A stretch of 7,970 nucleotides of DNA from an uncultured Opitutia bacterium (lineage in GTDB: Bacteria; Verrucomicrobiota; Verrucomicrobiia; Opitutales; UBA953), in NCBI GenBank assembly GCA_903910245.1, contig CAIVYX010000038.1:1-7970 (forward strand), given 5' to 3'. Below are positions 1 to 5,606 of this stretch, in pieces; the stretch's first letter is position 1; each line of letters begins with the position of its first letter. The notes under the pieces were generated by a model. The model did not search any database, was not told where the DNA came from, and was given only the letters and a program-made list of their open reading frames with translations. A program made the translations under genes and the position numbers.

Positions 1-78
1 ATGGCCGACTCGGGTTACCGCGACGTCGCCAAGAAGATCAACGACTTCTACGAACGCCAGAAGGGCGCAACGGCCTAA
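1..78 (+). CDS. C-terminal end of an unidentified protein (partial)
   Basis: An open frame runs from the first base of the window to a TAA at 76-78 and encodes 25 residues ending in YERQKGATA. Codons are strongly C/G-ending, like the genes that follow, so this is probably the tail of a real gene cut by the window edge. The frame happens to begin with an ATG, but a complete 25-aa gene with no visible upstream signals is less likely. The piece is hydrophilic and looks helical (Asp, Lys, Glu, Arg), with no motif I recognise, so no function is assigned. It lies in the same reading frame as purA, separated by the stop and 63 bp, and could be the preceding gene of one transcript. Confidence 0.55.
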   Translation: MADSGYRDVAKKINDFYERQKGATA

Positions 79-87
79 GCCTCACCG

Positions 88-119
88 ACGCCTTCACCCT
101 CTTGCGGACGGCTTCACCC
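88..119 (+). repeat. Pair of near-identical 12-bp direct repeats upstream of purA
   Basis: ACGCCTTCACCC (88-99) and ACGGCTTCACCC (108-119) differ at one base and begin exactly 20 bp apart, about two helical turns, in the 63-bp gap before purA. That spacing would suit a dimeric regulator, but in GC-rich DNA a chance pair is also plausible. No known operator is recognised. Confidence 0.3.
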
Positions 120-141
120 GCCCGCCTCCTACTTCCTGCCC

Positions 142-1689
142 ATGGCACTCACCCCCTTTAAGAGCAACCTCATCGCCGATGTCGGCATCAGCATGGGAGA
201 CGAAGGCAAGGGCCGCCTCATCCCCGAGATCGTTCGCGAACTCCAAGCCCTCACGGGACGTCGCGACGTGGTCGGCACGGTCCTTAAGGTCAATGGCGGC
301 GCCAACTCGGGCCACACAGTCGCCGGCCTGAAACTCAACCTGCTCCCCGGTGGCGTCGCCGAACATGATGTCGCTTGCCTCGCCCTCGGCTCCGGCGTCG
401 TCGCCGACCCACGCAAGGCCCTCTGGGAAGCACTGCCACTCGAGAAGATTGGTATCCCGGTCCTCTCTCGCCTGCTCATCGACGAACGTTGCATGATCAG
501 CGACGTCTCCCACCGCATCCTCGACCTGGCCTGGGAAGACTACCGTATCAACGTCCTCGGCCACGAAGCCCGCGGCTCCACCGGTCGCGGTATCACGCCC
601 GCTTACGCGGACGAAGTCGGCCAGTTCCAGATTCACTATTCTGAATTCCTGGGTGCCAAAGCCGACTACGCGACGCGCCTTTCGGCCCGCCTGAACCGCG
701 CCGCCTCGATCGTGCGCGACGTCTGCAAGCTCTCGGCCGACAAATGGGCCGGGCTCTTCGCCAAGCTCACCGATGCCGAACTGCGCGCCAACAAGGGTGC
801 CATTGACTCCGGCGTGTTCGCGGCGGCGGAATTCGATTTCACCCGCTTCGCCGGCAAGGAACCGTTCACGTTCGACCACGCCGCCGTCCTCGATTGCTAC
901 TGGAAGGCCGGTGCCGCTCTCGCCCACACCATCGGCGATGTCCGCGAACGCATCCTCGGCGACCTCGCCGCCGACCGCCGCATCATCGGCGAGTTCGGTC
1001 AGGCCTACTGGCTCGACAAGCGTGCGGGCTTTGCCCCGAACGTCACGGCCTCTCACACTTACACGCCGGAGTTCTTCCAGTCCGCCGGCATCCCGGTCCA
1101 AGCGATTCACACGGTCGGCTGCTGCAAGGCCTACGACACCAAGGTCGGCACGCACGTCTTCCTGACGAAGATGCCGGAAGAACACCCACTCCAGCGCGCC
1201 CTCGCGAAACTTGAGTTCGGCACCAGCACCGGCCGCCAACGCATGGTGGGCTGGTCCGATCTGGTCGAGAAGGCCGACGCCCTTCGCTACGGTGGCTACG
1301 ACGACATCGTCCTCAATAAGCTCGACGCCCTCTCGCCCCACGGCGAATGGAAGGGTGGCGACCTGCTCGTCTGCACGGGCTACCGCGACGCCGCCGGCAA
1401 GATCGTTTCCGGCGTCCCCCGCAACGATGCCGTCCGCCGCACACTGCAGCCCATCTACGCCACCCTGCCCGGCTGGACGGCCGATATCACCAAGGTCCGC
1501 TCCTACGCCCAGCTGCCTGCCGAAGCACGTCGCTACGTGGCTTTCACGATGGCCGAAATCGTCCGTCTGGCTTCCCGTGGCGGCTCCCTGCCCTCCCTCC
1601 CGAACCTCCGCTACATCGGCGTCGGTCCGGACCCGGACCAGATCATCTCCGACGTCCCCGCGACGGCTGAACTGATCAAACAGGCCTGA
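142..1689 (+). CDS. purA: Adenylosuccinate synthetase, divergent and enlarged
   Basis: PurA joins IMP and aspartate using GTP to give adenylosuccinate, the first committed step to AMP, in the cytoplasm. Family motifs appear in order: GDEGKGR (19-25, catalytic Asp20), NGGANSGHT (51-59, catalytic His58), STGRGITPAY (146-155), EFGQAYWLD (284-292, Gln287), NVTAS (300-304), TSTGRQR (361-367), NKLD (392-395, base recognition), PIYATLPGW (437-445) and GVGPDPDQ (493-500). At 515 aa it is about 80 longer than E. coli PurA (432); most of the extra lies between 155 and 284 and near the C-terminus. The cross-subunit arginine (E. coli Arg143) aligns with Gln161, and no Arg occurs between 149 and 179. Asp20 is kept, unlike the phage PurZ enzymes, so IMP is the likely substrate. 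The ATG at 142 is the only ATG, GTG or TTG in frame after the TAA at 76-78; no Shine-Dalgarno is visible. The family is secure, but how normal its kinetics are is unknown. Confidence 0.93.
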   Translation: MALTPFKSNLIADVGISMGDEGKGRLIPEIVRELQALTGRRDVVGTVLKVNGGANSGHTVAGLKLNLLPGGVAEHDVACLALGSGVVADPRKALWEALPLEKIGIPVLSRLLIDERCMISDVSHRILDLAWEDYRINVLGHEARGSTGRGITPAYADEVGQFQIHYSEFLGAKADYATRLSARLNRAASIVRDVCKLSADKWAGLFAKLTDAELRANKGAIDSGVFAAAEFDFTRFAGKEPFTFDHAAVLDCYWKAGAALAHTIGDVRERILGDLAADRRIIGEFGQAYWLDKRAGFAPNVTASHTYTPEFFQSAGIPVQAIHTVGCCKAYDTKVGTHVFLTKMPEEHPLQRALAKLEFGTSTGRQRMVGWSDLVEKADALRYGGYDDIVLNKLDALSPHGEWKGGDLLVCTGYRDAAGKIVSGVPRNDAVRRTLQPIYATLPGWTADITKVRSYAQLPAEARRYVAFTMAEIVRLASRGGSLPSLPNLRYIGVGPDPDQIISDVPATAELIKQA

Positions 1690-1710
1690 CACCCCTCCGA
1701 CGCCGCGCCG

Positions 1711-2049
1711 ATGGCCGACCTGGAACATAGCTTCGCGATCCCGCTCTGGGCTCTCGTCGACCAATCCAAAGTGGAGGCCGGCACGTCCGATATGCGCGGG
1801 CTCGCCAAGGAACTGGGCAAATGGCTGGCCCACAACTTCGACGTCGACCACAAGGGCGTGGCGATCGAGGAACCCTCCGGCACCGAACCAGGCGCGATGC
1901 CGATGTTCGTCGTCGCAAGCGTCCCGCAGGCGCAATGGCACGTGATGGTCGCGCTGGCCCAGAGCCGCGCCTGCAAGCTGTTCGTGGTGCTGCCGACGGA
2001 AAGCGGCGCCTTCCGACTTCAGGAATTAAACATCCCGAAGGCGGAGTAA
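1711..2049 (+). CDS. Hypothetical protein, 112 aa, downstream of purA
   Basis: I do not recognise this gene. It encodes a soluble-looking 112-aa protein with no signal peptide, transmembrane segment or cysteine cluster (one Cys). The first half carries an amphipathic stretch (LAKELGKWLAHNFDVD, 31-46). The second has two short hydrophobic strand-like stretches, MPMFVVASV (64-72) and CKLFVVLPTE (88-97), separated by a helix-like segment (QWHVMVALAQSRA, 75-87), suggesting a small alpha/beta fold. It starts 21 bp after the purA stop in the same frame and orientation, so co-transcription is likely. GC-rich third positions support coding. Its stop codon (2047-2049) directly abuts the stop of the opposing deacetylase gene. 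No Shine-Dalgarno is visible before the ATG. A role linked to PurA is only a guess from position. Confidence 0.75.
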   Translation: MADLEHSFAIPLWALVDQSKVEAGTSDMRGLAKELGKWLAHNFDVDHKGVAIEEPSGTEPGAMPMFVVASVPQAQWHVMVALAQSRACKLFVVLPTESGAFRLQELNIPKAE

Positions 2050-2919
2050 TCAGGCGGCGAAGACCTTGACGGTCTCAAGGTGCAACTCGGCCACCTGCTC
2101 TAAGGTCAGGCCTCCCCACTTATACCCCCCGGCCAAGGCGAAGATGTGCGGGATCTTCCTCGCCCGTGCCCACTGGACGACGAGCTTCTCGCGCTTACGG
2201 ATGATGTCCTTGGTGATGCCCTTCATGCCGCCGGCTTTCTCATAGGTGTCCATGCCCGCGTTATAGATGAGGAAATCCACGCGCTCCAAGGAGTGCAGCG
2301 CGTCCTCGACGTGTCCGAGGTAGCCCTTCGGGCTGTCGACCTCGACATAGAAGTGCCGGGCCGGATCGGACGGCTCCCAGGAGTCGAACGAGTTTACGGT
2401 GACATCAGCTAGATAGACCTGCTGATGGTCGCCGAGGATATCGAAAGTACCTCCGCCCGCGTGCGCATCAAGGTCCAGGATGCCGACGGTCTTCACCTTC
2501 TTGAGGGCCTCAAGCGCGGCGAGGGCCAGTCCATTGAACTGGCAGAAGCCGTTCCCTGAATTTTTGCGCGCATGGTGCAGCCCGCTAGAAAGACTGCCGG
2601 AGCGGCCGTTCTTCAACGCCTCCTTGACGGCATCACGCATGCCACCGGTCGAGGCGAGGATGCTGTCCAGCAAGGGCTGCGACCAAGGGCCGACCTCCAG
2701 GAAACTGCCTTTGTCCTCGAAGGTACTACGCACGTGTTCGGACGTATGGATTAACTTGAGCTCTTGGCGCGTCGCGAGCTTGGGCGCCTCGAGCCAGACC
2801 TCACCCGCCTTGCCAGCTTCGATCATCTCCGCGACCAGCTTGGACTTAGTGACGGTCTCGGTCTTCCCTTCGACCACGTAGGTGGGGCTATAGAAGACGG
2901 TGAGTGGCGGCTGCGACAT
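2050..2919 (-). CDS. Histone deacetylase-family (arginase/deacetylase fold) amidohydrolase
   Basis: This 289-aa protein has the core of the zinc-dependent deacetylase superfamily (HDAC, AcuC, acetylpolyamine amidohydrolase), which hydrolyses acetyl-amide bonds. Visible landmarks: LIHTSEHV (56-63), the active-site histidine pair in SSGLHHARKN (111-120), the glycine-rich GNGFCQFNGLA (122-132), zinc ligands Asp151 and His153 in DLDAHAGGGT, the third ligand Asp224 in NAGMDTYEKAGG, and the catalytic tyrosine in LAGGYKWGG (Tyr266). It departs from typical members: the N-terminal HPExPxR motif is absent (VVEGKTETVTK instead), and the second His of DxHHG is Ala154, though that residue is not a zinc ligand. 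It is shorter than most HDACs (300-400 aa) and has no signal peptide, so is probably cytoplasmic. The substrate (protein lysine, polyamine or small molecule) cannot be told. It is transcribed divergently from the PARG gene, with a good promoter (2926-2954) placed for a leaderless message. Confidence 0.88.
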   Translation of the reverse strand: MSQPPLTVFYSPTYVVEGKTETVTKSKLVAEMIEAGKAGEVWLEAPKLATRQELKLIHTSEHVRSTFEDKGSFLEVGPWSQPLLDSILASTGGMRDAVKEALKNGRSGSLSSGLHHARKNSGNGFCQFNGLALAALEALKKVKTVGILDLDAHAGGGTFDILGDHQQVYLADVTVNSFDSWEPSDPARHFYVEVDSPKGYLGHVEDALHSLERVDFLIYNAGMDTYEKAGGMKGITKDIIRKREKLVVQWARARKIPHIFALAGGYKWGGLTLEQVAELHLETVKVFAA

Positions 2920-2925
2920 GACGAT

Positions 2926-2954
2926 GTTATGCCCTCAATCAGCCGCCCCGTCAA
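2926..2954 (-). promoter_or_regulatory. Sigma70-like promoter for the deacetylase gene, placed for a leaderless mRNA
   Basis: Reading the minus strand, TTGACG (2954-2949, 5 of 6 to consensus) is followed after exactly 17 bp by CATAAC (2931-2926, 4 of 6). The expected transcription start, seven bases past the end of the -10 box, is position 2919, which is the A of the ATG. No ribosome-binding site separates promoter and start codon. The boxes and spacing are seen directly; promoter activity and leaderless translation are inferred. Confidence 0.5.
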
Positions 2955-3003
2955 ATCCACCCCCTGTCATAGGTTGCGGTTGGCTTCGGGCCGATGCTTC
3001 GCC

Positions 3004-3870
3004 ATGTTCAAGGCGTCGCCGACCATGCCCTTCGACCCCAAGATTCCACGAGAACTCGCTAATAAACTGGGGCGCGAGGCGATGAAGGTCATCGAGCTAG
3101 GCCTCTACGCCTCGCCGACCAGCCAACAGGTCGATATCGCCGCAGACATCGCCGACGCGGTGGCGCAGACCACCCACCTGCCGCCCGACCATCGGCATAC
3201 CTCCCCTCGTACGGGATCGCACGCGACGGCCATCGAAGTGACGGAAGAGACATCCCTCTCCGCCGCCGCCCGTCACCATGCGGCCGGACTGCGGACGCTG
3301 GTGCTTAACTTCGCCTCACCGATTGTCGCCGGCGGCGGCTTTCTGGCCGGCGAACGCGCCCAAGAGGAATACCACTGTCGCTCGACGGCCCTCTTCGCCT
3401 GTCTGCTCGGCGGACCGATGTATGCCTTCCACCTGCAGCAGGGCAACGCACTCCGCACCGATGCGATGATCTATTCCCCGGACGTACCCGTCTTCCGGGA
3501 CGATGAGCATCGCATGCTCGAGACGCCCTTCAAGGTCGCCTTCGTTTCAGCCGCCGCCTGCGACGCCCGTGATGTCGCCCCGCTCGACCAAGCGAAGATC
3601 CCCGGAGCCATGAGCGCCCGCATCGTCAAGGTCCTCGCGATCGCCCAAGCCAACGGCCACGACGCACTGGTACTCGGTGCCTGGGGCTGCGGCAACTTCG
3701 CCAACAATCCCGGATTGATCGCCGACCTCTTCCGTCAGGCTCTCGGCGGCCCCTTCAAGGGTGCCTTCCGGCGGGTGACTTTTGCGATTATCGACACCAC
3801 GAACGACCAACGCTGCCTGAACCAATTCCGCCTCGCCCTCTCGTCCAAGGCCCCACCTGGGCACAACTGA
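3004..3870 (+). CDS. Microbial-type poly(ADP-ribose) glycohydrolase (TIGR02452/PARG catalytic domain)
   Basis: The protein carries the bacterial PARG signature GGG-X7-QEE (GGG 110-112, QEE 120-122), whose second glutamate is catalytic in characterised family members. Around it are other features of the TIGR02452/DUF2263 group: LNFASP (101-106), the YSPDVPVFRDD segment (157-168) and LGAWGCGNFANNP (225-237) from the macrodomain-like ligand pocket. Such enzymes remove ADP-ribose from modified proteins or chains in the cytoplasm; the target here is unknown. The open frame extends far upstream, but that part overlaps the opposing deacetylase gene and lacks family features. ATGs at 2929, 3004 and 3025 are possible; 3004 is chosen because codons become C/G-ending there, and 3025 (281 aa) is nearly as good. 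No strong promoter or Shine-Dalgarno is seen. Its stop lies 4 bp from the stop of the convergent SGNH hydrolase. Confidence 0.88.
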   Translation: MFKASPTMPFDPKIPRELANKLGREAMKVIELGLYASPTSQQVDIAADIADAVAQTTHLPPDHRHTSPRTGSHATAIEVTEETSLSAAARHHAAGLRTLVLNFASPIVAGGGFLAGERAQEEYHCRSTALFACLLGGPMYAFHLQQGNALRTDAMIYSPDVPVFRDDEHRMLETPFKVAFVSAAACDARDVAPLDQAKIPGAMSARIVKVLAIAQANGHDALVLGAWGCGNFANNPGLIADLFRQALGGPFKGAFRRVTFAIIDTTNDQRCLNQFRLALSSKAPPGHN

Positions 3871-3874
3871 GGCA

Positions 3875-4687
3875 CTACTTCAGGCGGCCTAGGATAGCTT
3901 CGCCGACGGTGGCGCCGAGGAAGTCATAACCGGCTCCGGTGAAATGCACATCAAGCGGTGGCTGGAATTCCTTTAGGCGAGGAGTCATCGCACCGAAAAG
4001 ATCATCAGTCGGGATGCCGTGCTTCTTCATGACTTCGGCAGCAAGAACGTTCTTCTCGACAATCGACGCGGCGGTCTGCTTCTGCGCGGGATTATCGGGG
4101 ATGGGTGTGGTGCTGGCCCAAATGAGCTTGGCCCCGGTCTTCTCCAGTCGCACCACAATCTCTTCGAGGCGCTTCACGTAGTCGGCCGCCGGCGTAGCTC
4201 GGTCATGGATGCCGAAATTGAAATGAATAACGTCCCACTTCCCTTCACCGAGCCAGGCGTCGAGGTTCTTCAGGCCAGAAGCGGTGGGGCCGCAATTCGC
4301 AGGAGCGCGATGGACGTTGGCCTTGCCCGCCAGGGCTTTGCGCGTCGGCTGGGTGTACCCACGCGAAACGGAATCGCCGATGAGCAGGATGCGCGGTAGC
4401 TTCGGGTCGTCCTTCACGAAGTCCCACGCGCTCGACTGGCCGGCAATCTTGCCGCGCTTGTGTAGAGGTAGGTAAAATCCGTTACCCAGGTTGGCCTGCA
4501 GCACCTTCTCCCACGCTTGCTCTTCCGGCGAGAGCTGGGCGACCAAAGCCTGATACTTTACTTCCACGGCGGCATCTTGGGCCGCTTTCTTGGCAGCCGC
4601 CTCCTTGGCGTTGGTCGGCTCGCCCTTCGGCGGTTCGGCGGCGACCAAGACCAGGGCAAGACTGAGCAAGGCGAGCAGGTGCTTCAT
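3875..4687 (-). CDS. Exported SGNH/GDSL hydrolase (GDSVSRG type)
   Basis: A predicted secreted esterase of 270 aa. The signal peptide is MKHLLALLSLALVLVAA, likely cleaved near residue 17, followed by an Ala/Lys-rich helical segment (27-50) and LSPEEQAWEKVL (52-63). The SGNH blocks follow in order: ILLIGDSVSRG (100-110) with nucleophile Ser106, APANCG (128-133) with the oxyanion Asn131, FNFGIHD (156-162) as a variant of GxND, and PLDVHFTGAGYDFLG (244-258) with the catalytic Asp246/His248. The DVHFT ending is typical of planctomycete and verrucomicrobial versions. The substrate is unknown; an O-acetylated or acylated carbohydrate is likely given the neighbours. The frame could begin at a TTG (4702), but the ATG at 4687 gives a clean signal peptide. 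It is the last of three same-strand esterase genes, 62 bp behind the previous one, and may have its own weak promoter. Confidence 0.88.
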   Translation of the reverse strand: MKHLLALLSLALVLVAAEPPKGEPTNAKEAAAKKAAQDAAVEVKYQALVAQLSPEEQAWEKVLQANLGNGFYLPLHKRGKIAGQSSAWDFVKDDPKLPRILLIGDSVSRGYTQPTRKALAGKANVHRAPANCGPTASGLKNLDAWLGEGKWDVIHFNFGIHDRATPAADYVKRLEEIVVRLEKTGAKLIWASTTPIPDNPAQKQTAASIVEKNVLAAEVMKKHGIPTDDLFGAMTPRLKEFQPPLDVHFTGAGYDFLGATVGEAILGRLK

Positions 4688-4692
4688 GGCGG

Positions 4693-4720
4693 GGTATGCC
4701 AATGCAACCAGCTAACTCAA
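4693..4720 (-). promoter_or_regulatory. Weak promoter-like sequence before the GDSVSRG SGNH hydrolase
   Basis: On the minus strand TTGAGT (4720-4715, 4 of 6) and CATACC (4698-4693, 3 of 6) are 16 bp apart, with a TGG extended -10 just upstream of the second box. The expected start (4686) falls on the ATG at 4687, the same arrangement as at the deacetylase gene. The -10 is poor, so this is tentative. Confidence 0.22.
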
Positions 4721-4749
4721 AACCTTCAAGCCGTCACTGCCGCCCTTCC

Positions 4750-5598
4750 TTACTGGACGACTCCGCTCATCGGGTGGCCGGTGACAGCCTTCCAGGCAAT
4801 CTCCTGAAGCATCCGGTTAAGCTTTTCGGCTTCCGGCAACTTGGTGAGCTGGCTGACCACCGGCAATCCGACCGGGCTACGACGATAGATAACCGAGTAA
4901 TGACAGTAGGCCGAGAGGACGCGGATCTGTGAGCCGGGATGCCCCAGGGCGTCCGTGAAGAGTTCGTTCTGCGTCTTGATGCCGGGGGCTTCGCCTTTGA
5001 TGACCTTATCACGCAGGGCCATCACGGCCTCTCCACTCGGCACTATGGCGATCTTCGCCTCAGGCATACGGGCGTTGAGTTCCTTCACATGGTCTTCGAT
5101 CATCTTGAAATAAGGGTCATGCTTCGCGCGCAACTGCGCCAGGGTGATCCCATCGCGATCGATGGACTTCGGCTTGCTCTTGGAGAGCCAGATTACCGGA
5201 TCTTCGAAGGGTACCCAGTTCTGCTGAAGCGTCAGACGAAGCTTGGGGTTATGCTCCAGTCCAAGCTTGGTGAAATTCTCGATACCCGGATCCGGCAGGA
5301 ACGTCGGCGCCATGGTAAACAGGTCGGCCTTACCCGCCTCGAGGACCGGCTTGGCCTTGTTCTTCTCCGCAGGCAGATCCCAGTGCTGGATGACCTTGGA
5401 ACCGCCGATGGAAGAAATCGCCAACTGCTCATGCCCCTGAATACCCGCGGCCTTGGCCATCTCGGCGACGAGCGGCGGCATCCATACATGGAAGCTATGG
5501 CCAGCGGTCAGCACCTTAAGCCCGGTCGGCGACGCCTCCTGCGCCGTCAGTCCGACGGTCGCGAGGACGAACAGGAGTAGGCCGCGAAGGAGGCGCAT
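4750..5598 (-). CDS. Exported SGNH-hydrolase-like protein (GHSFH type)
   Basis: A 282-aa protein with a signal peptide (MRLLRGLLLFVLATVGLTAQ, cleavage near Ala19-Gln20) and an SGNH-like fold pattern. The first block is VLTAGHSFHVWMP (29-41), in which Ser35 sits where the nucleophile of GDSL enzymes lies, but the preceding Asp is replaced by His34. A second candidate block is ISSIGGSKVIQHW (61-73). The C-terminal region contains ELFTDALGHPG (212-222), which may supply the Asp216/His220 acid-base pair, followed by LSAYCHYSVIYRRSPVGLP (228-246), a segment I associate with planctomycete and verrucomicrobial proteins of this sort. The substrate is unknown, and catalytic activity is inferred rather than certain because the blocks are atypical. 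The ATG at 5598 follows the sialate O-acetylesterase stop by 8 bp, so the two genes are almost surely co-transcribed and perhaps translationally coupled. No Shine-Dalgarno is evident. Confidence 0.8.
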   Translation of the reverse strand: MRLLRGLLLFVLATVGLTAQEASPTGLKVLTAGHSFHVWMPPLVAEMAKAAGIQGHEQLAISSIGGSKVIQHWDLPAEKNKAKPVLEAGKADLFTMAPTFLPDPGIENFTKLGLEHNPKLRLTLQQNWVPFEDPVIWLSKSKPKSIDRDGITLAQLRAKHDPYFKMIEDHVKELNARMPEAKIAIVPSGEAVMALRDKVIKGEAPGIKTQNELFTDALGHPGSQIRVLSAYCHYSVIYRRSPVGLPVVSQLTKLPEAEKLNRMLQEIAWKAVTGHPMSGVVQ

Positions 5599-5606
5599 CG
5601 TCCGGC

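Noticed and set aside
142..1689. PurA as a phage-type PurZ (2-aminoadenine pathway)
   Set aside because: PurZ enzymes lack the catalytic Asp of GDEGKG, which is present here as Asp20; there is no phage context and the protein is much longer than PurZ.
94..1941. A 615-codon minus-strand open frame covering purA and most of the next gene
   Set aside because: It lies antisense to an unmistakable purA. Strong C/G bias at third positions removes stop codons from the opposite strand. Its translation is a Gly/Val/Ala/Asp-rich mixture with no motif.
2764..3003. N-terminal extension of the PARG frame
   Set aside because: Most of it overlaps the deacetylase gene on the other strand and shows no family features; the PARG-like sequence begins only after 3025.
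2050..3870. Deacetylase and PARG as a DarTG-like toxin-antitoxin or established defence island
   Set aside because: No toxin, transferase, nuclease, recombinase or mobile-element signal is nearby; PARG is of the TIGR02452 type rather than a DarG macrodomain protein, and the surroundings are ordinary chromosomal genes.
4939..5580. A 213-codon plus-strand open frame
   Set aside because: Antisense to the GHSFH-type SGNH-like gene, with no recognisable features; a shadow of biased codon use.
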